A stretch of 43,576 bases of DNA. It comes from Williamwhitmania taraxaci (GTDB taxonomy: Bacteria; Bacteroidota; Bacteroidia; Bacteroidales; Williamwhitmaniaceae). Shown here piece after piece: positions 8,929 through 19,200 of this stretch. Numbering within the stretch: position 1 is the first letter of the stretch; every line of letters starts with the position of its first letter. The position numbers and the translations under genes are program-made. The DNA is taken from positions 1-43,576 of the forward strand of contig NZ_FMYP01000034.1 in the NCBI RefSeq assembly GCF_900096565.1, in the 5' to 3' direction. Under the pieces are notes generated by a model, which made no database searches, was not told the DNA's origin, and worked only from the letters and a program-made list of their open reading frames with translations.

Positions 8929-11043
8929 ATGAGTATTCGTTTATTTAGACTGTTTTTAGCCACATTGTTTGTTGCTACCATCATCTCGTGTAGTCGAGTA
9001 AAACCTCCTATTGCGGAAAAAAAGCCATATGAAATAACTGCCTTTGGCGACACACGAATCGATCCGTATTTCTGGATGCAAGAGCGCGATACACCTGCTG
9101 TCTTAGCCAATCTACACGCTGAGAATGCTTATGCCAACTCTGTATTAAAACCAACTGAGGCCCTTCAGGAAAAACTTTTTAATGAGATGAAGGGGCGGAT
9201 TAAGGAGGAGGATGTGACAGCTCCTTACTTTGATAACGGCTACTTTTACTATACTCGATTCGAGAAAAATCAGGAATACCCAATTTACTGTCGAAAGAAA
9301 GGAACCCTGAATACTTCGGAGGAGATACTCTTAAATGTGAATGAACTGGCGGATAAGTATAGTTTCTTTAATGTTGCCGATGTTTCGGTAAGTTCAAACA
9401 ATAAGATTATTGCCTATGGCGTGGATACCCTTAGCCGACGAAAGTATACAATCTATTTTAAAGACTTGGTTTCTGGGAAGTTGTTGCCCACAAAGATATC
9501 GAACACCACAGGTGAAACCGTTTGGGCAAATGATAATAATACCATCTTTTATACGATTAAGGATTCTTCTTTGCGGCCATATAAAGTGTTGAAGCATAAG
9601 TTGAGTAACCTAGACGAGACCGAAGATCCAGTTGTCTTTCAGGAAAAGGACTTGACCTTTAGCCTTACATTGGATAAATCGAAAACAAACGATTTCATTT
9701 ATATCGCTTCTATCTCTACTCTGGCTACTGAATATCAGTATTTAAATGCCAATACCCCGGATGCCTCCTTTAAGATTGTTCAGCCCCGGGAGCGTGGTCT
9801 GGAGTATAACGTTACAGACTTTGATGGTAAGTTTTATTTTGTTACGAATTATAATGCCAAAAATTTCAGGTTGATGGCTGCGCCTATTACCATTCCCTCA
9901 AAATTAAATTGGAAAGAGGTTATACCCCATCGGGCGGATGTATTACTTGAAGGGTTTGACGTGTATAAAAGTTTCTACACAGTACAAGAGAGAAAGCAGG
10001 GTTTAACCAATATTCGAATAGTAGATTGGAAAACCAACACTGAGCATGTAATTGATTTTGGCGAGGAAACCTATACTGCCAGTTTAGATTACAATCCCGA
10101 TTTTTACGCTACAAAGGTTCGGTTTCGATATACCTCTTTAACCACTCCCGTGTCGGTTTACGATTATGATGTGGCCACCCAAACAAAAATATTGCTCAAG
10201 CGACAAGAAGTTCTTGGGGCTGATTTTAATCCGGAAAATTATGAGGCCAAAAGACTATGGGCCAAAGCTTCGGATGGAGTATTAATACCCATAAGCCTTG
10301 TTTACAAAAAAGGAATAAAGCTCGATGGCAGTAATCCGAGCCTTATTTATGCTTACGGTTCGTATGGCGCTTCAATGGATCCTTACTTTAGCACAGCACG
10401 CTTAAGTCTTTTGGATAGGGGCTTTGTCTATGCAATTGCCCACGTTAGAGGTGGCCAAGAGTTGGGTAGGCAGTGGTATGAGGATGGTAAACTATTGAAG
10501 AAGAAGAATACGTTTACCGATTTTATTGCCTGCTCGGAGTTTCTTATCAAAGAGGGGTACACTAGCCCATCTATGCTCTTTGCCCAAGGTGGGAGTGCAG
10601 GGGGCTTGCTTATGGGTGCTATAGCCAATATGCGCCCCGATCTTTATAAGGGAATAATTGCCGAAGTTCCATTTGTCGATGTTGTTACTACCATGCTTGA
10701 TGAGAGTATTCCATTAACCACGGGGGAATTTGACGAGTGGGGTAATCCTAAAATAAAGGAGTACTACGACTATATGAAATCCTACTCACCATACGATAAT
10801 GTGACTGCCAAAGATTATCCGAACATGCTCGTTACTTCGGGCTACTACGATTCTCAAGTGCAATACTTTGAACCACAGAAGTGGGTTGCTAAGCTTCGAG
10901 ATATGAAGACTGACGATAATTTACTGCTATTTAAGATTGATATGGAAGCAGGACATGGTGGAGCATCTGGTAGATTTAAATCGTTACATGAAGTAGCTTT
11001 GAACTACGCTTTTATGCTCTATCTACTCGAAAAAACCAATTAG
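8929..11043 (+). CDS. ptrB: Oligopeptidase B-like S9 serine peptidase, predicted lipoprotein
   Basis: A 704-aa S9A-family peptidase, closest in pattern to oligopeptidase B, which cleaves short peptides after basic residues. The N-terminus is a lipoprotein signal (hydrophobic run ending in IISC), so it is probably anchored in the envelope. Next is the DPYFWMQERD block and a beta-propeller of about 330 residues. The catalytic domain shows GGSAGG (S556), the Asp of SGYYDSQ (D641) and the His of EAGHGG (H676). The GEFDEWGNP loop is typical of oligopeptidase B. The start at 8929 was chosen because it gives a proper signal peptide and lies after the promoter at 8844-8874. A hairpin terminator follows 22 bp after the stop. 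Confidence 0.9.
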   Translation: MSIRLFRLFLATLFVATIISCSRVKPPIAEKKPYEITAFGDTRIDPYFWMQERDTPAVLANLHAENAYANSVLKPTEALQEKLFNEMKGRIKEEDVTAPYFDNGYFYYTRFEKNQEYPIYCRKKGTLNTSEEILLNVNELADKYSFFNVADVSVSSNNKIIAYGVDTLSRRKYTIYFKDLVSGKLLPTKISNTTGETVWANDNNTIFYTIKDSSLRPYKVLKHKLSNLDETEDPVVFQEKDLTFSLTLDKSKTNDFIYIASISTLATEYQYLNANTPDASFKIVQPRERGLEYNVTDFDGKFYFVTNYNAKNFRLMAAPITIPSKLNWKEVIPHRADVLLEGFDVYKSFYTVQERKQGLTNIRIVDWKTNTEHVIDFGEETYTASLDYNPDFYATKVRFRYTSLTTPVSVYDYDVATQTKILLKRQEVLGADFNPENYEAKRLWAKASDGVLIPISLVYKKGIKLDGSNPSLIYAYGSYGASMDPYFSTARLSLLDRGFVYAIAHVRGGQELGRQWYEDGKLLKKKNTFTDFIACSEFLIKEGYTSPSMLFAQGGSAGGLLMGAIANMRPDLYKGIIAEVPFVDVVTTMLDESIPLTTGEFDEWGNPKIKEYYDYMKSYSPYDNVTAKDYPNMLVTSGYYDSQVQYFEPQKWVAKLRDMKTDDNLLLFKIDMEAGHGGASGRFKSLHEVALNYAFMLYLLEKTN

Positions 11044-11064
11044 ATTTATTCCCGATAAGAGAAT

Positions 11065-11100
11065 CAGATGCTGGCTGTTATTGCCGGCATCTGTCTTTTA
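11065..11100 (+). terminator. Terminator after the oligopeptidase gene
   Basis: An 11-bp stem (CAGATGCTGGC / GCCGGCATCTG, one G-T wobble) is followed by TCTTTTAA. It lies 22 bp after the stop codon. Confidence 0.75.
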
Positions 11101-11223
11101 ATACTCCGGTAGTGGAGTTGTTTTAGTTTTTAACTTTTCATCATCTTTTCCTCAATCAGGTTAATAAATTGCGCAAACGATTAAAATAAGATAATAACCT
11201 GTTGTAGAAAATCTTTTTATCGG

Positions 11224-11253
11224 TTCAAACTCAAACCAAAATCCATACTTTTA
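11224..11253 (+). promoter_or_regulatory. Possible glyA promoter
   Basis: TACTTTTA at 11246-11253 matches seven of eight positions of TAnnTTTG, and a TTC lies 19 bases upstream at 11224-11226. It sits 24 bp before the glyA ATG, giving a leader of about 20 nt. The match is imperfect. Confidence 0.35.
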
Positions 11254-11276
11254 CCACAAATTCATATGTTGAAACC

Positions 11277-12557
11277 ATGAAAAGAGATACTCAAATATTT
11301 GATCTTATTGCCAAAGAGCGCGAGCGCCAAATGCACGGTGTTGAGCTTATTGCCTCTGAAAACTTTGTTAGCGATCAGGTGCTTGAAGCTATGGGTTCGG
11401 TGCTTACTAATAAATATGCCGAAGGATATCCCGGTGCCCGCTACTATGGTGGATGCCAGATTGTGGATCAAACCGAACAATTGGCTATTGATAGGCTTAA
11501 GCTCCTTTTTAATGCAGAGTATGCCAACGTTCAGCCTCACTCCGGTGCTCAGGCAAACATGGCCGTTTTTATGGCTTGCCTTAAACCGGGCGAAACCTTT
11601 CTAGGTCTAGACTTGTCGCATGGCGGTCACCTTTCCCACGGCTCTCCAGTTAACATGTCCGGTATTCTTTACAACGCCGTTTCCTACTGCGTAAAGGAAG
11701 AGAGCGGCCGTGTGGATTACGATATGATGGAGCGTATGGCCATTGAACATAAGCCAAAGTTGCTCGTGGGTGGTGCTTCAGCATATTCCCGTGAGTGGGA
11801 CTACAAGCGTATGCGTGCGATTGCCGATAAAGTTGGCGCTATTCTGATGATTGATATGGCACACCCTGCCGGGTTGATTGCTGCAACTCTTCTTGAGAAC
11901 CCATTAAAGTATGCGCACATTGTAACTTCTACAACCCATAAAACCCTACGCGGACCTCGTGGCGGTATTATTCTTATGGGCAAGGATTTCCCTAATCCAT
12001 GGAGCTTGACTACGCCTAAGGGGGAGATTAAAATGATGTCACAGATACTAAACAGTTCGGTATTTCCTGGTATTCAGGGTGGACCACTCGAGCACGTAAT
12101 TGCGGCTAAGGCAGTTTCGTTTGGAGAGGCATTGCTTCCTGAGTATAAGGTATACCAAGCACTCGTTCAGAAGAATGCTGCCGCCATGGCAAAGGCGTTT
12201 ATGGACAAGGGCTATAAGGTTGTTTCGGGCGGAACCGATAACCACTCAATGCTGATTGATCTGCGCACTAAATTCCCGGATCTTACTGGAAAGAAGGTCG
12301 AAAACACCCTCGTGCTTGCTGATATTACTATCAACAAAAACATGGTGCCGTTCGATAGCCGTTCGCCATTCCAAACATCGGGTCTACGTGTGGGTACTCC
12401 TGCTATTACCACTCGTGGTTTAAAAGAAGCGCACATGGGTCAAATTGTGGAACTTATTGATACCGTGCTCTGTAATGTCGATAACCAAGCAACAATTGAT
12501 GCCGTAAGGATGGAGGTAAACAGAATGATGAAGGATTTCCCTCTTTTTGCGTGGTAA
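11277..12557 (+). CDS. glyA: Serine hydroxymethyltransferase
   Basis: PLP enzyme that interconverts serine plus tetrahydrofolate and glycine plus 5,10-methylene-tetrahydrofolate, the main source of one-carbon units. The 426-aa protein has the expected length. It carries the N-terminal [10 protein letters not shown] block, the QPHSGAQAN motif, and the PLP lysine in [13 protein letters not shown] (K222). It is a single-gene unit: a candidate promoter lies just upstream and a strong terminator 20 bp downstream. The ATG at 11277 gives the family-typical N-terminus (a short lead, then a helix before GVELIASE). No glycine riboswitch fold was recognised upstream. Confidence 0.96.
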   Translation: MKRDTQIFDLIAKERERQMHGVELIASENFVSDQVLEAMGSVLTNKYAEGYPGARYYGGCQIVDQTEQLAIDRLKLLFNAEYANVQPHSGAQANMAVFMACLKPGETFLGLDLSHGGHLSHGSPVNMSGILYNAVSYCVKEESGRVDYDMMERMAIEHKPKLLVGGASAYSREWDYKRMRAIADKVGAILMIDMAHPAGLIAATLLENPLKYAHIVTSTTHKTLRGPRGGIILMGKDFPNPWSLTTPKGEIKMMSQILNSSVFPGIQGGPLEHVIAAKAVSFGEALLPEYKVYQALVQKNAAAMAKAFMDKGYKVVSGGTDNHSMLIDLRTKFPDLTGKKVENTLVLADITINKNMVPFDSRSPFQTSGLRVGTPAITTRGLKEAHMGQIVELIDTVLCNVDNQATIDAVRMEVNRMMKDFPLFAW

Positions 12558-12577
12558 TCTAAACTTAATATTTTGTG

Positions 12578-12609
12578 AAAACCGGGATTTGTTTCCCGGT
12601 TTTCCTTTT
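12578..12609 (+). terminator. Terminator after glyA
   Basis: A perfect 10-bp stem (AAAACCGGGA / TCCCGGTTTT) with a six-base loop is followed by a pyrimidine-rich CCTTTTC tail. Confidence 0.8.
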
Positions 12610-12843
12610 CTGGGCTATTTTACTCGCCCAACTTTGTTTCCTATATTTTGTTATAACTCCCAATGTTAAGGGATGATTCACTTGGTGTGGGTATACTTGC
12701 TGAATTGATGGACTTTTATTTAGAGACGTTTGCAAAATGAATTATTATTGGCCTTTAAAAGGGAACCGTAAACAACCAACCGTTTTTTTCGATAATTTAG
12801 TGCCATAATGCTAACTTAGAAAGGCAATATACTGCCGAGGCGC

Positions 12844-13866
12844 ATGATACGAAACGCAATTATTTTTCTATTACTCCTGGTAATTCAAGGGGTTGCTGAT
12901 GCTCAGAGTAATAAGGGGTATGGGTATGACTATTTCAGTGAGTTTGTCAATGGTAGAGCAACTGTTTACTCCGAAGGATTTTGGGGTGTTATTGATGAGA
13001 ACGGAAACGAAATAGTACCTCCTAAATACCATAAAATATATCCGTTTTATAATGGTCGTGCCAGCGTTCAGGTGAATAGTTTATGGGGCGTGATTTCAGA
13101 AGATGGGAAGGAAATCATTTCGCCAATCTATTCTAAAATATACGATTTTGAAAAAGGAAGAGCGCAGGTGTTGGCTCAAGGTAAAGTTGGTATAATAGAT
13201 ACTTCTGGCAAAATTATCGTTCCCCTTATTTATGTGCGGATTGAACCGTTTATGGCAGGTCGTGCGCTTGTATATAAGGATGAACTCTTTGGAATGATTG
13301 ATAGCACGGGAAAGGAGATTATCCCCGCTAAATATGATAAAATCGGTAATTTTAAGAATGGCTATGCCGAGGTCTTCTTAAACTCAAAAATGGGAATTGT
13401 AGATGTATACGGCAAGGAAATTGTTTCTCCTCAATACGATAAAATATCCGATTTTAAAGGAGGTAAGGCGTTGGTTTACATTGAAGGTAGGGTTGGCGTT
13501 ATTGATGAGGCTGGAAAAGAGTTAGTGCCCTCGGCTTACAACAAAATAGGCGAATATGTTAACGGCAAGGCGGTAATTGTGAAGGGCGGTAAATTTGGTC
13601 TACTTTCTCAGGACAATAAGGAGATTATTCCACCTATCTACGATAAAATTGGGAAATTTGAGAACGGCAAGGCTATTATGCACAAGAACGGCCTATGTGG
13701 TATAATTGCTGACGATGGGCGAATTGTTGTACCTCTCCGTTATCAGAAAATTAATTTTATTAAGAATGGTCGCGCAAAGGTATTGCTAAACGGACGTTAC
13801 GGAATAATTGATGATGAAGGAAAGGAAATCATTTCACCTCGAAGGAAGCCAAAGGAGTATAAATAG
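12844..13866 (+). CDS. Secreted WG-repeat protein
   Basis: A 340-aa exported protein made almost entirely of WG (KWG-type) repeats. The N-terminus is a cleavable signal peptide (MIRN, hydrophobic run, VADAQ). Nine units of about 32 residues follow, each with the pattern G(R/K)A-x-V...xGIID..GKEI(V/I)PP.YDKI. Only the first two units keep the eponymous tryptophan (FWGVID, LWGVIS); in the other seven the W is replaced by V, F, M, C or Y while the glycine stays. WG repeats are presumed beta-structured interaction modules, but the role of this protein is unknown. It stands alone, with a terminator hairpin about 30 bp after the stop. Confidence 0.9.
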   Translation: MIRNAIIFLLLLVIQGVADAQSNKGYGYDYFSEFVNGRATVYSEGFWGVIDENGNEIVPPKYHKIYPFYNGRASVQVNSLWGVISEDGKEIISPIYSKIYDFEKGRAQVLAQGKVGIIDTSGKIIVPLIYVRIEPFMAGRALVYKDELFGMIDSTGKEIIPAKYDKIGNFKNGYAEVFLNSKMGIVDVYGKEIVSPQYDKISDFKGGKALVYIEGRVGVIDEAGKELVPSAYNKIGEYVNGKAVIVKGGKFGLLSQDNKEIIPPIYDKIGKFENGKAIMHKNGLCGIIADDGRIVVPLRYQKINFIKNGRAKVLLNGRYGIIDDEGKEIISPRRKPKEYK

Positions 13867-13896
13867 GAGCGGGATCTATACGTTTCAATGGTATTT

Positions 13897-13920
13897 GCCG
13901 GCTTTTATGCCGGCTTTATT
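13897..13920 (+). terminator. Terminator after the WG-repeat gene
   Basis: GCCGGC-TTTTAT-GCCGGC followed by TTTATTAATTT forms a short G/C-rich hairpin with a T-rich tail, 30 bp after the stop codon. Confidence 0.6.
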
Positions 13921-14140
13921 AATTTATTAGAGCGGGATCGTTAATTATTTTGCCTGTTCTCATTTTTATTGGGTTGCCTGCAAATGTGCGAACGGAACCA
14001 ATAGGATAAATGTGCTGTTCCAGAGTCGATTGCCTTGTAGGTGTAATTATTTGTAGGAAGTGTGGCTGATTTATGGTTTGCGGCTCAGTTGGCCATTAAG
14101 AAGGGGCTCCGTTTCTTTGTGTCAAGTAATATATAAAAGG
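13921..14140. other. Intergenic stretch, nothing recognised
   Basis: Between the convergent WG-repeat and tonB terminators lie about 220 bp without a convincing reading frame. No tRNA, small RNA family or repeat was recognised. Confidence 0.4.
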
Positions 14141-14166
14141 GGGTGCTCCATTAGTCTGAAGCACCC
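14141..14166 (-). terminator. Terminator of the exbB-exbD-tonB unit
   Basis: GGGTGCT...AGCACCC forms a 7-bp stem with a 12-base loop. The T-rich tail on the minus strand lies 22 bp past the tonB stop. On the plus strand a TATTTTTAT tail also follows, so it may act in both directions. Confidence 0.6.
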
Positions 14167-14187
14167 TATTTTTATAGAGTTCTCTCA

Positions 14188-14997
14188 TTATTGAAGTCGG
14201 AAGTTATAGGTAATCGTCCCTACTTGATAAGCAGGAGCATCTGATTTTACGTTGAATTTGGCCTTCAGTGCTGCATCCTTTGCAGCCTCAAATAGTTTGT
14301 CATCTTGTACCGTTGAGCCTTTGATTGTAGGGTTGGCTTTAACTACATTTCCTTCTCTGTCTACGGTGATTTCTACTACAACTTTTCCCTCCGTTTGGGA
14401 TGAGTATTTGGGTGTTGGAAGGGTAAGGCTTCCTCTTCCGGCGAGACTGAATGATGGGATATTGCCATTGCCGTTACCTCCACCTATTCGGTTGCCTGAT
14501 AATGGCGATCCGTTTGGGTCTCCTTGATTTCCCGCTTTTCCAGTTTCACCTTCGCCTTGATCTCCTCCGTCGCTCTTCTTTCCTGGGAAAAGTGCTTTCT
14601 GGTTCACCTTTTGCTGAGGTTCTACACTTTTTTGTTCCGTTTTAGTTTTTACCTCAGTTTTTTCTGTTTTCGGTGTTGGCTTTTCGGTGACTGGTTTTTT
14701 CTTTTCTTTTTGTTTCTCAATAGCGGGTGCCTCTTCAAAATCTTGGGTCAGGAGATTCTCTTTATCTGCAGCATCAGTGACCTGTGGCATTGAGGAATTT
14801 ACTTTTACATCAGTAGCTGGTTCCAGCCGACCTTGTCCGTCAAGATCGGTTCCAAAGTTGATGAGGATGCCAGCGTCGCTCGTAGGTGGAATGGTAGCGT
14901 TGAGTCCGAGGAATAGCAGAAGCAGTAGCATTGCTACGTGAACGATCACGGCAATTGCAACGGCTCTGATTCTATCAGCTGTAGTTACTTCATTCAT
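14188..14997 (-). CDS. tonB: TonB-family energy transducer (TonB/TolA-like)
   Basis: A 269-aa periplasm-spanning protein of the TonB/TolA type. One membrane segment lies at about 11-33. A Lys/Pro/Glu/Thr-rich spacer (about 85-135) and a Gly/Asn-rich linker (about 140-185) follow. The C-terminal TonB domain starts near 195, with VVVEITVDREGNV and a final YNFRLQ strand. It lies two bases downstream of exbD and is certainly co-expressed with it. It would couple the proton gradient, harvested by ExbB-ExbD, to outer-membrane partners. Which partner is not shown by the sequence. TonB and TolA are hard to separate at this level; the conserved C-terminal strand pattern favours TonB. Confidence 0.88.
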   Translation of the reverse strand: MNEVTTADRIRAVAIAVIVHVAMLLLLLFLGLNATIPPTSDAGILINFGTDLDGQGRLEPATDVKVNSSMPQVTDAADKENLLTQDFEEAPAIEKQKEKKKPVTEKPTPKTEKTEVKTKTEQKSVEPQQKVNQKALFPGKKSDGGDQGEGETGKAGNQGDPNGSPLSGNRIGGGNGNGNIPSFSLAGRGSLTLPTPKYSSQTEGKVVVEITVDREGNVVKANPTIKGSTVQDDKLFEAAKDAALKAKFNVKSDAPAYQVGTITYNFRLQ

Positions 14998-14999
14998 AT

Positions 15000-15395
15000 C
15001 TATTGTTCAGGGCTTGTGGCCAAAATTAATTTGTAGCGATTATTGCGTGCAATGTTCATTACCTTAACCACCTCTTCAATCGGAACAGTTTTGTCTGCAT
15101 GGAGAGCAAATGTTGGCTCAGGCTCGTTCACCATTTTCTGCTGAAGCACGACTTCTAAATTCGAAAAGAGAACGGGTGTTGATTCCACGTAGTAGGTCAA
15201 CTCCTTGGTGATGGAAATGGTTGTTATTGGTTTGCCCTTAACCTGGCTATTGCTGCGTGGAAGTTGCAGCGGCAAGGCATTAGGAGAAACTAGGGTGGAT
15301 GATATCATGAAAAACAGGAGTACCTGAAATACAATGTCCGACATCGCCGACATGCTAAATCCGCTATCGATCTTGACGCTTCGTTTTAGTGCCAT
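15000..15395 (-). CDS. exbD: ExbD/TolR-family proton channel subunit
   Basis: A 131-aa inner-membrane protein with one N-terminal membrane helix (about 18-38) and a periplasmic domain. The proton-carrying aspartate is D20 in SAMSDIVFQVLLFF, the key residue of ExbD/TolR. It lies between exbB (11 bp gap) and tonB (2 bp gap). Many Bacteroidota systems carry two exbD genes in a row; here there is one, which is closer to a minimal ExbB-ExbD-TonB or TolQ-TolR-TolA set. Confidence 0.9.
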   Translation of the reverse strand: MALKRSVKIDSGFSMSAMSDIVFQVLLFFMISSTLVSPNALPLQLPRSNSQVKGKPITTISITKELTYYVESTPVLFSNLEVVLQQKMVNEPEPTFALHADKTVPIEEVVKVMNIARNNRYKLILATSPEQ

Positions 15396-15406
15396 TTGAA
15401 AAAGTT

Positions 15407-16093
15407 TTACTCAACAGGTTCGTTTAATAGATCCATGAACTCAATTGTGTTGTGCTCCATGTTAAACACAACCTTCTCAATTTTAGCAACGAGTATATTG
15501 TAGCCAAAGTAGGCTGCTATACCAACAAATAAACCGCCTACCGTTGTAACCATTGCAGTGTAAATACCACCTGAAAGCAATCCCATTTCGAGGTTGCCGC
15601 CCGCTTTGGACATCTCATAAAAGGCCTGAATAAGACCAATTACCGTTCCTAGGAACCCGAGCATCGGCGAACCGCCCGCAATGGATGCCAGCGTTGGTAG
15701 TCCCGATTCCAACTTGGAGATTTCTAAGTTCCCTACATTCTCGATGGCTGTGTTCACGTCGGATACAGGTCGTCCAATGCGCTCAATTCCCTTAAGAATC
15801 ATGCGCGAAACGGGAGTGTTTTGAGCGTTGCAGAGTGCTTTTGCTGCATCTATCTTGTCTTCGTGGATATATTCCTTTATTTGGTTCATGAAGTTCACAT
15901 CAACCTTTTGCGCACGGCGGATGGCCGAAAATCGTTCGCTAAAAATATATACAGCGATTATGGAAAGAATTGCGAGTAATACCATTATCCATCCACCTTT
16001 TACGGCGAGGTCCCACAATCCTAGCGATTCGGTGCTTTGCTCTGTGGCTGCTAGGGGCTGCGCTTGTAGTAATAGTAACGAAATATTCATCAT
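15407..16093 (-). CDS. exbB: ExbB/TolQ/MotA-family proton channel subunit
   Basis: A 228-aa inner-membrane protein with three membrane segments (about 33-53, 137-160 and 175-200). The family signature appears in LPTLASIAGGSPMLGFLGTV and GIYTAMVTTVGGLFVGI, which line the proton channel. The N-terminus has an extra hydrophobic stretch with an LAATEQ sequence and may be a cleaved signal, as in many ExbB proteins of this phylum. It starts the exbB-exbD-tonB run and lies 144 bp downstream of the TamB-like gene on the same strand. Confidence 0.92.
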   Translation of the reverse strand: MMNISLLLLQAQPLAATEQSTESLGLWDLAVKGGWIMVLLAILSIIAVYIFSERFSAIRRAQKVDVNFMNQIKEYIHEDKIDAAKALCNAQNTPVSRMILKGIERIGRPVSDVNTAIENVGNLEISKLESGLPTLASIAGGSPMLGFLGTVIGLIQAFYEMSKAGGNLEMGLLSGGIYTAMVTTVGGLFVGIAAYFGYNILVAKIEKVVFNMEHNTIEFMDLLNEPVE

Positions 16094-16237
16094 AATAAAA
16101 ATGTTTATAAAGTGATGACCTAACCTTGTGTTGCAACTTGTGGTTGACCGAACTGTTTCGGTTCGAATTGTAAACTTGAATTTTAAAGTAATATTTTAAT
16201 TCCCCGAAATTACAAAAAAAACGCAACTCTGTCGCTT

Positions 16238-19200
16238 TTATTTCACATGGACATTGGTTGTATCGGTATTCTTTATCTTGGTAGGTATAATTTCCAGCGG
16301 AAGATAACCTTCTCTATTAGTGGTATCGTTTAGTGGTATCGTTTTTTTCTCTTTTTTGCTTGTCCAGGCCCCAATGAGTTTTCGGTAAAGTTCTTTAAAA
16401 TTGTCGAACTCCTCTCGGTATGAAATTCCAACTCCTTGCGTGTATGGCGAGCGCTCATAAATCAAATTGTCGTTGGCTCTAGTAAAGCCTTTTACGCTCA
16501 TTTTCGGCGTAATTTTGTATTCAATGTCAAAATCTCCGGCTATGGCATTACTAGCTGTTCGCTTGTTACCTCCCATGTCTACGTTGCCGTTTACCGTTAC
16601 CCTGTCGTTGAAGAGTTGGGTAGAAATAGCCACTTCCACCTCATTGTTGGTAACTTGGTCGCCGGGTCGGTATTTAAACCCAATATCGAAAGTTTTACTG
16701 AGTTGTGATAGCCAGTTGCTAAGTTGGTTGGATAGGAATTCGCTGGCAGTAACGCTCACGCTTGCAGAACCAAAACTTTGGCTCGATTGACCATTTTGGC
16801 TCGACATTTCTGCAAAGGCCAAGTCGGGAAAAAAGTTATTAATTACGAGTAGCGATAAGAACTGTTTGCTTATCTTTTCCTCGGTATTTAGCGCATTTCT
16901 TACCTTTCCATTGGTTTCAGCATCAAGGTTTGGTATTTCGATGTTGAATTTTATGGTAGGTTGGAGTAATTTCTCGGTCATCAATATTTGGCATTCAACA
17001 GGAATTCTTCGCTTGTACTGGGCACTCGTATCGTTTAGTAGTTCACTCAGGGCCGCTTTCAATTTGTAAACTGCCTTAATGTCAATATTCGCATTGGCTG
17101 CATCTCCATTCCACCTAAGGGTGCTACCGTTATCGATCTTGAAGTGTTTGTTAATAATATTTTGAAGCGTGAAAAGGTAATCTCCCTCTGAGATGGTGTA
17201 ATCCCCAAATATTTTGAAAATATTTTGGTTGGGATTAATTTCCATCTTAAGGTTCCCGTTTCCTTTTGCCTTGATAATATCGCCCACCTTTGGATCGATA
17301 ATGATTTGTGCCTCAGCATTCGTGTTGATCTTCAACTGAATATTAATATCCAACTGCATCTGTTTGTCAATCTCCTCTTGTTTTTTTTCTTCAATTATGA
17401 TTTCATCCGTTTTGGGCTTTTTAATGATTAGAAAATCGGAGGAGCTTACTTCATTTGCCGTATTAAGGGGAATCATCATGTTAGTGTTCTTTTCTGTCAC
17501 TGCATTCACGTCGATACTTAACGCATCACCACTTCCGGCAATGGTTGCCGATCCCGTTACATAGGCTGTTCCATAGAAGAGTTCATTCTCCTTCTGCGTA
17601 GTTTTTAAGCAAAGGAGATTGTCCGGATACACATTGATCTTGTATTTGATATCCTTAAATTGATTGTGATTGAATGATGCATCGAGGGTGGCAGTGCCTC
17701 CCTTTAAATCGCTTAATTCTCCATTTCTTATGGTGGCTTGGCCTTCCTTGATGTCGATTTGGGAGTTTAATAAGAAGTGAGTATTTAAGAAATCAACGGT
17801 AAAACCAACGTTGTTTGCATGCAGTTTTCCATTAATGTGCGGTTTTTTGAGTTTTCCGGTTATGTCGATATTCCCAGTGAGATAACCTTCCGCCTTTGAG
17901 AGAACACCTTCAAGGAATGGACTAAACCGTTCGAACATTAACGAATTAAGATCGACCTTTAGTTTTAAATAGTCTTCTTTTGGTTTGTAGTAGCCTTCCA
18001 TTTTAAAGATGGAGGTGTCGTTGCGCTGGGTATTTATGCCCACGTCGAATTGTTCAGATTGGTTGTTCCAAGTACTGTTCACTTGGGTTGTTCCTACAAG
18101 TCTATCGTTGATTGTTAGATCTTTAAGGAAGATGTCGGAGATGAAGATGGGATTCTCCACCATATTAGAAATTTGCGCCATACCGGATATTAAACCGTTG
18201 AGCTTATACCCGTTTGGTTGGGTGATAAAGTTAATGTTAGAAATATCAATGTTGTTTAATGAAACTCTGATGGAGTCGGATTTACTGCCTGACGATTTCC
18301 CCGAAATGTTTACGCTCTGATTTTTATTGAAAAGGTTAAAGTTATTTATCACTATCTTGTTTTTACTTACCATGATATTAGAGGAGCCAATACTCCAGAG
18401 TGTGTCGTTTATCGCGAAGGTTGTTGGGGTGAACTTAATCTGCGCTGATATAAGTGTAGAATCACTATGCGGGAAAATCGTCGCTATTCCTGCAATTTGA
18501 CCTAAATTTTTTCTCTCGCTTTGGTTGTTCCAACTGAAGTCGAATTTTGTAAGGTTATTCCCTGTAATTGCCGAAAATGTAAGTTGATCCATCTCTAATC
18601 CACCTGCATTGAACTGGTTTGCGGTAAGGCCAATTTCGAGCAATGAATCGGACGTTTGTGCTATTATCGAAAGTTCCTTCATCTTATTCTCGCCATAGCC
18701 TATTTCCGGAAATCGTGCCCGGATATTGACGGTTTGAAGAACAGGATTGTAGATGGAGAAGATCGTAGAGTTGTTTCCAACTAAGAGGGTTGGTATAATA
18801 TCGGCAAGAAAGTCGCTGCCAGCTTTTTTAACTTTAACCTTAAGGATATAGCTCTGATTGGTGGCATCACTATCTGTGTCGGTTTCCTCAAACGTTGAAG
18901 CCGTTGCTAGACCCTCGTCTTTGATGGCCGGGATATATTTCTCCAGCAATTTAGTTAGGGAAATCGTGATGTTTTGATAGCTATATTTTCCTCTCAATTC
19001 GGCGTCGGCCATGTCCGATTTAATGAAAAGGCTCCGGCTATATTTGCTGCTTACTGCATTTATATTAATGTTGCCTAACTTATGAATGGCGGTGGAGGAG
19101 CGGTAAATTGGGTTAAGTATGCTCAATTCGCCATTTAGGTTGTCAAGGTTATTGCCTGTTATTTTCGATTTGAGTGAAAGGGAGAGTAGCGCGATAGAGT

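Noticed and set aside
11100-11276. A glycine riboswitch before glyA.
   Set aside because: No paired aptamer-like conserved elements could be seen; the leader is short and A/T-rich.
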